From: JALYOC01 sp036675345 | Lineage (GTDB): Bacteria > Myxococcota > Myxococcia > Myxococcales > Myxococcaceae | Direction of reading: 5' to 3' | Length of the DNA stretch: 64,000 nt | Assembly: GCA_036675345.1 (NCBI GenBank) | Contig: JAKFFE010000021.1 | Location: 1 to 64,000 of the forward strand | Shown: in pieces, positions 7,973-15,581 of the stretch | Layout: each line of letters begins with the position of its first letter | Position numbering within the stretch: the stretch's first letter is position 1 | Program-made: the position numbers and the translations under genes | Notes under the pieces: generated by a model | Seen by the model: the letters and a program-made list of their open reading frames with translations, nothing else | Databases searched by the model: none | What the model was told of the DNA's origin: nothing

Positions 7973-8844
7973 GCTCCGCGGGGTTGCTGCTGGGGGTGCT
8001 GTTGGCACAGACGCCCTACGTGCGCCTGCAGACGGTCAACTCCCGCGAGGTGACCCACTGTCTGTGGTGGCCGGTGGCGCCCCTGGAGGTGCGGGTCCAC
8101 CAGGACGGCAGCCCGGAGGTAGAGGGGGAGACGGAGTTCACCGCCATCTCCCGTGCGCTGCAGACCTGGAAGACCGAGTTCGACAGCTGCGCCAGCCTGC
8201 CGGTCCTGGAGGGACCGCGGACCTCCAACCGTTGGGTGGGCTTCAACCTCAAGTCGCCTCCCGACAACGAGAACCTGGTCCTGTTCCGTCAGCAGGGGCT
8301 GTGCAAGCAGGTGGTGCCCGACTCCGATCCCTGCTGGGACGAGTCGGCGTTCTACTGCGCCAACCTGCACGACTGCTGGCCGCACGGGGCGGGCGCCTTT
8401 GCGATCACCACCAACACCTTCGACTCGGAGAGCGGCCGGGTCTTCGACTCCGACGTGGAGCTCAACGACGGCACCTTCCGCTTCACCGCCACCGAGGCCA
8501 CCTCCCCGGCCTGCGTGGCGCCCGTCTATGAGGGCTGCGTGTCCACTGACGTGGAGAACACCATGGCCCACGAGTTCGGGCATGTGTTCGGGTTGAACCA
8601 CGATCGCTCCCGGGCCGGCTCCACCATGTACCCGGAGGCCGCGGTGGGGGCGACCTTCATGCGGGATCTGGATCCCGGCTCGCAGCAGTTCGTCTGCGAG
8701 GCCTATCCGGTGGGGCTCCCTCCCAGGGACTGCGTGCTGGAGACGCTGGATCCGCAGCTGGGGCGAAGCCACTGCGGCGCGGTGGGCGCGTTGCCGGGGC
8801 TGGGCCTGCTGCTCTCGGCGCTGCGGCGGAGGCGGCGCGGGTGA
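7969..8844 (+). CDS. Matrixin-like secreted zinc metalloprotease with MYXO-CTERM-like tail
   Basis: The protein has 291 residues. The zinc site HEFGHVFGLNHD spans about residues 201-212 (His201, His205, His211, catalytic Glu202), followed by a Met-turn STMYPE, the arrangement of M10-type matrixins. Several Cys pairs (for example CKQVVPDSDPC) suggest extracytoplasmic folding. The C terminus has CGAVGALPGLGLLLSALRRRRRG, a hydrophobic helix plus Arg cluster as in MYXO-CTERM sorting tails. The GTG start overlaps the previous stop (GTGA). The N-terminal signal is short (SSAGLLLGVLLAQT). Likely exported and surface-sorted; the substrate is unknown. Confidence 0.87.
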   Translation: MSSAGLLLGVLLAQTPYVRLQTVNSREVTHCLWWPVAPLEVRVHQDGSPEVEGETEFTAISRALQTWKTEFDSCASLPVLEGPRTSNRWVGFNLKSPPDNENLVLFRQQGLCKQVVPDSDPCWDESAFYCANLHDCWPHGAGAFAITTNTFDSESGRVFDSDVELNDGTFRFTATEATSPACVAPVYEGCVSTDVENTMAHEFGHVFGLNHDRSRAGSTMYPEAAVGATFMRDLDPGSQQFVCEAYPVGLPPRDCVLETLDPQLGRSHCGAVGALPGLGLLLSALRRRRRG

Positions 8845-9773
8845 AGCGGGGGAGGGTGATCGGCGCGCTGCTGACCGCGTTGGCGGGGACCCCGGTCCTG
8901 GCCCAGGACCCGGAACCTCCCTTCCGTCGGCTCCAGGTGCCGGGCAAGGAGGTCTGCATCTCCTGGGCGGAGCGGACCTATACCTATACCCCGGACGCGG
9001 CGGGCAGCCTGCTCACCCCCGGGGACAGTGAGTTCACGGCGATCGACGCGGCCTACCAGACCTGGCAGGCCGCCTCCGACGTCTGCAGCGACTTCCAGTT
9101 CCTCCGCGCGGAACGGCAACCGGACACCCGGTTCGGCTACGACCGGGCGGGCCTGAACAACAACGTGGTGGTCTTCCGGGAGACCGCCTGCCGGGACGTG
9201 GTCCCCTTCGACGATCCCTGCCGCGACGACGGTTCCTGCGCCAACGCCTACCGCTGCTGGGATCACGGGGACTTCACCATCGGCCTGACGGTGACCTTCT
9301 TCACCGCGCGCGACGGGACGATCGTGGACGCGGACATCGGGCTCAACGGGGCGCTGCACCAGGATGGCCAGCGGTTCTTGTTCACCACCGTGGGCGCGCC
9401 GGCCTGCGTGGAGGGGGCGGAGAGCACCGCCTGCGTGGCCACCGATGTGCAGAACACCCTGACCCATGAACTGGGTCACGCCCTGGGCCTGGATCACGTG
9501 GGGATCTTCGGCAGCACCATGGAGCCCACCGCGCCGGTGGGGGAGACCCGCAAGCGGATCCTGGACTTCGGCACCCTGGGCGGGTTCTGCCAGATCTACC
9601 CGCGCGGGCTTCCGGCGGCGGACTGCCTCCAGCCCGGGCCGATCGTCCCCCGGGTGATCGCGGTCAACCGCGGGACCCCCGGGCTGCCCAACCTCGCCTG
9701 CGCGGCCACCGGTGGGGGCCCCGGGTTGGCCGCGGCGCTGGCGCTGCTGGGGATCCTCCGCCGCCGACGCTAG
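8841..9773 (+). CDS. Second matrixin-like zinc metalloprotease with MYXO-CTERM-like tail
   Basis: The protein has 310 residues and is a paralog of the previous gene. The signal peptide ends ALAGTPVLAQ. The zinc motif HELGHALGLDHV spans about residues 209-220, with Met-turn STMEP after it. Shared landmarks with the paralog include 'SEFTAI..AxQTW', the Cys pairs around 'RDDGSCANAYRCW', and the segment just before the zinc site. The tail is CAATGGGPGLAAALALLGILRRRR, a clearer MYXO-CTERM signature. Its GTG overlaps the previous stop (GTGA), so the two proteases are made from one transcript. Substrate unknown. Confidence 0.88.
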   Translation: MKRGRVIGALLTALAGTPVLAQDPEPPFRRLQVPGKEVCISWAERTYTYTPDAAGSLLTPGDSEFTAIDAAYQTWQAASDVCSDFQFLRAERQPDTRFGYDRAGLNNNVVVFRETACRDVVPFDDPCRDDGSCANAYRCWDHGDFTIGLTVTFFTARDGTIVDADIGLNGALHQDGQRFLFTTVGAPACVEGAESTACVATDVQNTLTHELGHALGLDHVGIFGSTMEPTAPVGETRKRILDFGTLGGFCQIYPRGLPAADCLQPGPIVPRVIAVNRGTPGLPNLACAATGGGPGLAAALALLGILRRRR

Positions 9774-9807
9774 AGTCCCCGCGGTCTTCTGCACCCATGG
9801 GGGAGTG

Positions 9808-11385
9808 ATGCACGACTCGAAGCTGCTGGCCGAGGCCCTGGCCGATCTGCCGCCGGACATCGCCGGCAGTCCGCTGTTCAACGGGGACCTGGCGCCGGTG
9901 CCCGCCTCCCGGCGGGTGTGGACCACCTACAACTTCGCGGCGCTGTGGATCTCCATGGCCCACTGCATCCCCACCTACATGATGGCCGGGGGGCTGGTGG
10001 CGCAGGGGATGAACTGGTGGCAGGCGCTGTTGACCATCGCCCTGGGCAACCTGATCGTGCTGATCCCGATCCTGCTCAACGCCCACCCGGGCACCAAGTA
10101 CGGGATCCCCTTCCCGGTGCTGGCCCGCGCCTCCTTCGGGACCCTGGGGGCCAACGTCCCCGCGCTCTTGCGGGCGGTGGTGGCCTGCGGCTGGTTCGGG
10201 ATCCAGACCTTCCTGGGCGGCGAGGCGCTCAAGACCTTCCTGTTGGCGCTGTGGCCCTCCTTCGGGGAGCTGGGCGGGACCGCCTCCTTGCTGGGGCTGA
10301 GCCTCTCCAGCGGGATCACCTTTGCCCTCTTCTGGGGGCTGAACATCTGGATCATCTACCGGGGGATGAACGCGGTCCGGGTGTTCGAGAACTGGGCCGC
10401 GCCGCTGGTGCTGGTGATGGCCGCGGTCTTGCTGATCTGGGCGGTGGTCCGGGCCGGGGGCTTTGGCCCGATGCTGGAGGCGCCCTCCCGCTTCCAGACC
10501 CTGGGCGAGTTCTGGCCGGTGTTCGTCCCCGCGCTGACCGCGATGATCGGCTTCTGGGCCACCCTCTCCTTGAACATCCCGGACTTCACCCGCTTCGGGA
10601 AGGGCCAGCGGGAGCAGATCCTGGGGCAGGCGCTGGGCCTGCCCACCACCATGGTGGCCTTCTCGGCGATGGGGGTGATCATCACCAGCGCCTCCCAGGC
10701 CATCCTCAGCGGGGTGGATCCCTCCTTGCTGTGGGACCCGGTGGTGCTGCTGGGGCACCTGACCTCGCCCCTGGCGCCGCCCGGCGCGGAGGGCCCGCTG
10801 ATCGCCTCCACCGCGGTCCGGTTGACGGTGGCGGTGGTGGCGCTGCTGGGGGTGGCGGTGGCCACGGTCTCGGTGAACATCGCCGCCAACGTGGTCAGCC
10901 CGGCCAACGACTTCGCCAACCTGGCGCCCCGGCACATCTCCTTCAAGACCGGGGGGCTGATCACCGGGGTGGTGGGGATCCTGATGGTGCCCTGGAAGCT
11001 GATGGCCACCGCCGGGAACTACATCTTCGTGTGGTTGATCGGGTACTCGGCGCTGCTGGGGCCGATCGCCGGGGTGATGATCGCCGACTACTGGTTGATC
11101 CGCCGCCGGACCCTGGACGTCCCCGACCTGTACCGGGTCCAAGGGCGCTATGGGCGGGTGAACCCGGTGGCGATGTTGGCGCTGGTGCTGGGGGTCCTCC
11201 CCAACCTCCCCGGGTTCCTCAAGGCCATTACCCTGCGGGAGGGGCCCCCCGACTTCTGGGACGCCCTCTATCCCTATGCCTGGTTCACCGGGGTGCTGAT
11301 CGCCGGCTCCGTCTACGGGGTGGGGATGGCCCTGCGCGCCAGGGCCCGACCGGCGCCTGGACCCCAGCCGTCGCTGGGCGGGTGA
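9808..11385 (+). CDS. NCS1-family nucleobase/hydantoin permease
   Basis: An inner-membrane secondary transporter of 525 residues with about 12 hydrophobic helices. Family signatures include NGDLAPVPASRRVWTTYNFA near the N terminus, WISMAHCIPTYMMAGGLVAQGMNWWQA in helix 1-2, the NAHPGTKYGIPFPVLARASFG loop, LSLNIPDFTRF and SPANDFANLAPRHI. These match NCS1 symporters for allantoin, hydantoins, uracil or cytosine; the exact substrate cannot be read from sequence. ATG at 9808 follows GGGGGAG. No catabolic gene for purines or hydantoins lies beside it, so the operon gives no clue to the substrate. Confidence 0.9.
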   Translation: MHDSKLLAEALADLPPDIAGSPLFNGDLAPVPASRRVWTTYNFAALWISMAHCIPTYMMAGGLVAQGMNWWQALLTIALGNLIVLIPILLNAHPGTKYGIPFPVLARASFGTLGANVPALLRAVVACGWFGIQTFLGGEALKTFLLALWPSFGELGGTASLLGLSLSSGITFALFWGLNIWIIYRGMNAVRVFENWAAPLVLVMAAVLLIWAVVRAGGFGPMLEAPSRFQTLGEFWPVFVPALTAMIGFWATLSLNIPDFTRFGKGQREQILGQALGLPTTMVAFSAMGVIITSASQAILSGVDPSLLWDPVVLLGHLTSPLAPPGAEGPLIASTAVRLTVAVVALLGVAVATVSVNIAANVVSPANDFANLAPRHISFKTGGLITGVVGILMVPWKLMATAGNYIFVWLIGYSALLGPIAGVMIADYWLIRRRTLDVPDLYRVQGRYGRVNPVAMLALVLGVLPNLPGFLKAITLREGPPDFWDALYPYAWFTGVLIAGSVYGVGMALRARARPAPGPQPSLGG

Positions 11386-11493
11386 CCTGGTTCCACCCGG
11401 AGTCAATTGCACCCACCGGGCGGCCGTTCTCGGGGGTCCGACTTGCCACCGGGGGGCAGGGGGGGCTGCAATGGGGCCGCGGATATGAGTAGA

Positions 11494-11513
11494 TCACCTG
11501 GCCGAATAGGTGA
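11494..11513. promoter_or_regulatory. Inverted repeat upstream of the LuxR-type regulator
   Basis: TCACCT and AGGTGA are separated by eight bases in the A/T-richer stretch before the regulator gene. It may be an operator or an RNA hairpin in the leader. Its link to the regulator is inferred only from position. Confidence 0.35.
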
Positions 11514-11571
11514 AACACCCCATGCTTTCGACTTGAGAGATTTACAGACAGTGGAAAAAAGCGACCGCTCG

Positions 11572-12804
11572 ATGGCTTCTGTCCTTCCCCCCGACATCCG
11601 GCTGGCGCCAGAGGCGCATCACCAGCTCCAAAGCGCGCTGGAGGGGCTGCTCCGCCCGATGTGGGACGCGATGCCGCTGGCCTTCAACGCGGTGGATCCG
11701 CAGGGGAGGGTGGTGGCGTGGAACGCCGCGGCAGAGCGGCTGTTCGGGTGGACCGCCGCCGAGGTGCTGGGAAAGCCGTTGCCCTCCGTGCCCCGGGAGG
11801 CCGAATCCCAGTACCGCGAGCACCACCTGGACGCGCTGACCACCCAGGTGCAGGGGCAGCTGGTCCAGCGCCGGAGCAAGGACGGGCGGCTGTTGTGGAT
11901 CCGGCTGTGGACCTCGCGGGTGTTCTCCCACCAGGGGCAACTGCTGGGTGCGGTGGGGCTGCTCTCCGACGAGACCGAACGCCGGCAGCAGGAGGAGCGG
12001 GAGTCCCGCGCCGCCTCCCACTCCCGGTTGCTCAAGGAGGTGGCGATCGCCGCCAACGAGTCCGACGCGCTGGAGCCGGCGTTGCGACGGGCGCTGGCGG
12101 TGATCTGCCAGGCCACCGGCTGGAAGCTGGGACATGCGCTGGTGGTGGAGGGGGCCGAGCTGCGGGAGACGGCGATCTGGTCCAGCTGCGCGCCGGCAGG
12201 CCACTACGATGCCTTCGCCCGGTCGGTGGAGACCACCCCGCTGTCGCGCGGGCAGGGGGTGGTGGGCGCGGTGATGAGCACCGGGGCCGCCGCCTGGAAC
12301 GCCTCGCTGGACGTGGACCGCAGCTACTCCCCCTGGAGCTTTGCGGTGGCGGCGGGGCTGCGCTCGGCGTTCGCCTTCCCGTTGCAGGTGCGCGACGAGG
12401 TGGTGGCGGTGCTGGAGTTCTACTCCGACCAGCTGCCACGCCCGGACTCGGAGCTGGTGGAGACCCTGATGCAGGCCGGTCACCAGCTGGGCCGGGTGGT
12501 GGAGCGGCTGCGGGCAGCGCGCGAGGCCGCCCGGCAGGAGCAGGCCCACAAGCTGGCGGATGCGGAGAGGGTGGAGGGCCGCCGCCGGACCCTGCTGGAG
12601 CCCCTCTCCCGACGGGAGCTGTCGGTGCTGGCGCTGCTGGCGGAGGGCTCCGACAACCTGAAGATCGCCGCGATGCTGGAGATCAGCGAGCGCACGGTGA
12701 AGACCCACGTCTCGGCGCTGCTGCGCAAGCTGTCGGTGGAGAACCGGACCCAGGCGGCCCTGTTGGCCAGGACCGCCGGGCTGGGTCGCAGCCTGGAGGG
12801 CTGA
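11572..12804 (+). CDS. PAS-GAF sensor protein with LuxR-type DNA-binding domain
   Basis: A one-component regulator of about 410 residues. Order: a PAS domain at about residues 25-135 (MPLAFNAVDPQGRVVAWNAAAERLFGW is the typical PAS core), a GAF-like domain at about 155-305, a short coiled coil, and a LuxR/FixJ helix-turn-helix at about 345-405 (LSRRELSVLALLAEG...SERTVKTHVSALLRKL). There is no kinase or receiver domain, so signal sensing and DNA binding are in one chain. The start is uncertain: ATG 11572 is chosen because the preceding 90 bases are unusually A/T-rich, but in-frame ATG 11485 and GTG 11551 are possible. Target genes are unknown. Confidence 0.82.
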   Translation: MASVLPPDIRLAPEAHHQLQSALEGLLRPMWDAMPLAFNAVDPQGRVVAWNAAAERLFGWTAAEVLGKPLPSVPREAESQYREHHLDALTTQVQGQLVQRRSKDGRLLWIRLWTSRVFSHQGQLLGAVGLLSDETERRQQEERESRAASHSRLLKEVAIAANESDALEPALRRALAVICQATGWKLGHALVVEGAELRETAIWSSCAPAGHYDAFARSVETTPLSRGQGVVGAVMSTGAAAWNASLDVDRSYSPWSFAVAAGLRSAFAFPLQVRDEVVAVLEFYSDQLPRPDSELVETLMQAGHQLGRVVERLRAAREAARQEQAHKLADAERVEGRRRTLLEPLSRRELSVLALLAEGSDNLKIAAMLEISERTVKTHVSALLRKLSVENRTQAALLARTAGLGRSLEG

Positions 12805-12808
12805 GGCC

Positions 12809-13219
12809 TCAGCTTCCCTTGCTGCCCACCGGCAGCCGCAGCCGGATCCTCGGATCGAGCCCGAAGCGGCCGCTGCCCATCAGCACCGCCGCCACGCCCA
12901 CCACCAGGAAGAACGCCGCCGACTCCATCCGGCTGAGCGCGTCGTGGCGGTGGCTGTAGACCGCCACTGCCATCGTCCCGGCGATCAACAGCCCCGAGGC
13001 GCGGGTGGCCAGTCCCACCGCCAGCAGGATCCCCCCCACGAACTCGCTCAACGAGGCCACCCAGGCGTTGAAGAGGGGGAAGGGGATCCCCATCTCCGCC
13101 ACCTTGTTGGCCAGCTTGTACACCCCACCGCCAAAGACCTTGGAGTAGCCGTGGAATGCGGCCAGGGAGGCGCCGGCCACGAAGCGGATGAGGGCCCAAC
13201 CGAGATCTGCGCGCTGCAT
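12809..13219 (-). CDS. DoxX-family membrane protein
   Basis: The protein has 136 residues with four hydrophobic helices and the DoxX landmarks RFVAGASLAAFHGYSKVFGG near the N terminus, EFVGGILLAVGLATRASG in the middle, and a small polar loop with SHRHDALSRMESA. DoxX proteins are small inner-membrane proteins linked in some bacteria to quinone or redox stress; a specific role cannot be assigned. The start is ATG 13219, which follows AGGAGCT at good spacing. It is convergent with the LuxR-type regulator, with four bases between stops. Confidence 0.87.
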   Translation of the reverse strand: MQRADLGWALIRFVAGASLAAFHGYSKVFGGGVYKLANKVAEMGIPFPLFNAWVASLSEFVGGILLAVGLATRASGLLIAGTMAVAVYSHRHDALSRMESAAFFLVVGVAAVLMGSGRFGLDPRIRLRLPVGSKGS

Positions 13220-13334
13220 AAGCTCCTGAAGGTCCAGGGAAACCAGAAAGGGGACAGCCAAACCAGGGTGGAAATGTAGCCGGTCCCACCTTAGGGCGCT
13301 GTGCGTTGTTGGGCGCGGTCGTTAGACTTTTGCG

Positions 13335-14057
13335 GTGTCCGTCGCCTTCTTCGATCTGGATCGCACGGTGCTGGCGGTGAACTCCGCGGCGCTGTGGCTG
13401 CGGCTGGAAGTGGCCGCCGGACACGTGTCCCGGCTGCAGGCGCTGCGGGCGGCAGTCTGGCTGGCGGGCTACAGCGCCGGGCTGGTCTCGGTGGAGAACG
13501 CGGTCCGCAAGGCGATCTTCACCCTGGCCGGGATCCCCGCCGCGCCGATCCGCGGCCGGATGGTGGAGTTCTTCCAGGCGCACCTGCGCCAGGGCTACCG
13601 GCCGGGGGCGCTGACCGCGGTGGAGGATCACCGGCTGCGCGGAGACCAGCTGGTGCTCTTGACCGCCTCCACCTCCTACCTGGCGGAGCTGGTGGCCCAG
13701 GACCTGCGCTTTGATGCCTACCTGAGCAACGAGCTGGAGGTGGATGCCCAGGGGCACCACACCGGCCGCACGGTGGGCGAGCTGTGCTTTGGCAGCGGCA
13801 AGCTGGGCCACGCCCGCGCCTACGCGGAGCGGGTGGGCGCCGAGCTGGAGGACTGCGCCTTCTACACCGACTCCTACAGCGACCTTCCGGCGCTGGAGGC
13901 GATGGGCCGACCGGTGGCGGTCAACCCCGATCAGCGGCTTCGGCGGGAGGCGCTGCGACGGGGCTGGCAGGTCGTGGACTGGGGGGCGCCAGCGCGCCGG
14001 CCGGGGGGGCGATCTCCACCCTCGGATCGAACGGGAGGATCGCCCGGACTCCAGTAG
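13335..14057 (+). CDS. HAD-superfamily phosphatase (subfamily IB, SerB-like)
   Basis: The protein has 240 residues. The N terminus FFDLDRTV is HAD motif I (DxDxT/V), LTASTS is motif II, and FGSGKLGHA with YTDSYSDLPALE are motifs III and IV (Lys, then D..SD). The order and the alpha-helical cap between motifs I and II fit HAD-IB enzymes related to phosphoserine phosphatase; substrates vary in this group. GTG 13335 is the start closest to motif I. The last 137 bases overlap the 3' end of the opposite-strand sensor gene, and the last roughly 25 residues are Pro/Gly/Ser-rich and look like a non-conserved extension. Confidence 0.87.
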   Translation: MSVAFFDLDRTVLAVNSAALWLRLEVAAGHVSRLQALRAAVWLAGYSAGLVSVENAVRKAIFTLAGIPAAPIRGRMVEFFQAHLRQGYRPGALTAVEDHRLRGDQLVLLTASTSYLAELVAQDLRFDAYLSNELEVDAQGHHTGRTVGELCFGSGKLGHARAYAERVGAELEDCAFYTDSYSDLPALEAMGRPVAVNPDQRLRREALRRGWQVVDWGAPARRPGGRSPPSDRTGGSPGLQ

Positions 14058-15039
14058 GTCCGGCCAGCAGCCGGCCCCCGCAGCTCTCCAGCAACGCCGC
14101 GCAGCGCTGCGCCACCCGCACCGGCAAGGTGGCGTACTCCCCGGCAGAGAGGGTCAGCTCCCAGCCCAGCTCGCCCCGGGAGAGGAACAGCTCCAGCGGA
14201 GCCTGGGGATCGGCGGTGGCGCCCATGCCGCGGATCCAGTCGTGGAGCGCGGTGGTCACCGCGGGAGGGCTGGCCACCACCCAGCAGGGTTCGTCGGGGA
14301 GGTGCAGCCGCACCGGCCGCCGCCTGCCGGTCACCACCTCCCGGACCAGCAGGCGCAGATCCACGGTGGGCAGCACCGGATCGCGCAGCCGGTAGTCGAT
14401 CAGGTCCCGCAGCCTGTCCACTGACTGCTTGGATCGCTCCAGGTAGCGCTGGCTGGTGGGAGTCACCGGCCCGGCCATCCCCCGCAGCATCATGTCCAGG
14501 TATCCCTTCACCGGGACCAGCGGGGCCTTGAGATCGTGGCGGGCCAGGGCCAGCCGGCGGACCAGGTGGGTGGCGGCGCTCTCCTTTTGACGCAGGGCGG
14601 CCCGGGCCTGCCGCAGCTGCGCGGACTGGGCCTGGGCCCGGGAGTAGGCCTGGAGGGTGGCGGAGAGCAGCCGCAGGATCGCGGGAGGAACCTGGGTGGA
14701 GTCCGGCCCGGCGCGGCGCAGGCCCACCAGCAGGGCCCCGGCCACCCCCCCTTCGCCGAAGAGCGGATAGGTGGCGTACTCCCGGCTCCGGTAGGAGGCG
14801 CCCTGGCGGACGCTGTGGCGCAGGCTCCGGTTGGAGCGCAGCTCGCGGTCGATCCAGATCGGGGCCGGCGGTTGGGAGGTGGTGGCCAGACACCGCGAGC
14901 GGTTCTGCTCCAGGCACACCACCTGGGCGTGCGGAAACCCCAGCCCCACCACCGCCCGGCAGATCGCCTCCATCGCCCGGGCCGGTTCCCCCTGCAGTGC
15001 GATGGTGGCCGCCGCCACCAGCTCCTCCTCCATTCCCAT
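13921..15039 (-). CDS. Degenerate histidine-kinase-like sensor (GAF plus HisKA-like)
   Basis: The protein has 372 residues. The first 150 or so look like a GAF-type sensory domain, followed by a coiled-coil linker. Then comes LARHDLKAPLVPVKGYLDMML, which matches the phosphoacceptor His box (H-D-L-K-x-P-L). The C-terminal part aligns in position with a HATPase domain, but the Asn-rich N box and the Gly-rich G boxes are not visible (TALHDWIRGMG sits where N-box residues are expected), so ATP binding is doubtful. No response regulator is adjacent. The start could be ATG 15039 or ATG 15033. The C-terminal tail is Pro/Ala-rich. Confidence 0.72.
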   Translation of the reverse strand: MGMEEELVAAATIALQGEPARAMEAICRAVVGLGFPHAQVVCLEQNRSRCLATTSQPPAPIWIDRELRSNRSLRHSVRQGASYRSREYATYPLFGEGGVAGALLVGLRRAGPDSTQVPPAILRLLSATLQAYSRAQAQSAQLRQARAALRQKESAATHLVRRLALARHDLKAPLVPVKGYLDMMLRGMAGPVTPTSQRYLERSKQSVDRLRDLIDYRLRDPVLPTVDLRLLVREVVTGRRRPVRLHLPDEPCWVVASPPAVTTALHDWIRGMGATADPQAPLELFLSRGELGWELTLSAGEYATLPVRVAQRCAALLESCGGRLLAGPTGVRAILPFDPRVEIAPPAGALAPPSPRPASPVAAPPAEAADRG

Positions 15040-15581
15040 GGGGAGGGGGAGGAGCAGGAACCATGCCCCGGCGTTTGCCCCCGGGTGGCGAAAAACAGGG
15101 CCGGGAAAGTGAAAGAGTTTCCCTTCCCGGAGCGCCCCGGTGGGCAGGAGTTACAGGGCGGATCGCCGCTGGATCCGCGGACGCAGCCAGAGTGATTGCC
15201 GGCCAACGCCCGCCTCGGGCCCCAGGCCTGCCGGGTGAGGCGCTGGTGCCCGCTGGTCGACGCTTCCGTGCCCTCGGGGCTGCTGGCCCATCGATTGCTT
15301 TGGTTGGAGGCAGGAGACGACGAGGTCGGTCGTCGGAGGGGGAGTGCTTCAGGGAAGAAGGGACGCCGGGGTTCTTCGGTGTCCTGGCAGCAAGCTTCAG
15401 AGAGGAACTGCAGGTTGCGTTGAGCGACTCGGGTGGGGGCCCCAGTCACTCCGCCACGGCCCTTCGTACCAACCATCATTCGGTTGGCGCGGAGGGCCGT
15501 GCCTCTTTGCGGGCCTGCTCGAAGGATCAGTTGCCCCACGGGAGGAGGCGCCCAACCTCTGCCCCTCTGGGGATCCGGCAC
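15040..15581. other. Intergenic region between divergent genes, with several hairpins
   Basis: These 540 bases lie between the divergent sensor and secreted-protein genes. No gene with plausible coding features is seen. Several hairpins can be drawn: GCGGATC/GATCCGC near 15160-15180, GACGAC/GTCGTC near 15320-15340, and the strong two-part stem at 15455-15501. The promoters of both flanking genes must lie here. It may also encode a structured RNA, but no known family was recognised. Confidence 0.4.
15455..15508 (+). terminator. Strong two-part stem-loop followed by CCTCTTT
   Basis: The outer stem CACGGCCCT (15455-15463) pairs with AGGGCCGTG (15493-15501). The inner stem CCAACC (15469-15474) pairs with GGTTGG (15482-15487). 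CCTCTTT follows. It has the form of an intrinsic terminator or a leader structure. If a terminator, it would end an unrecognised plus-strand transcript about 80 bases before the next gene. Confidence 0.4.

Noticed and set aside
9664..11412. Minus-strand frame opposite the NCS1 permease
   Set aside because: It has a Pro/Gln/His/Gly-rich composition with no motifs, while the permease has clear helices and family signatures.
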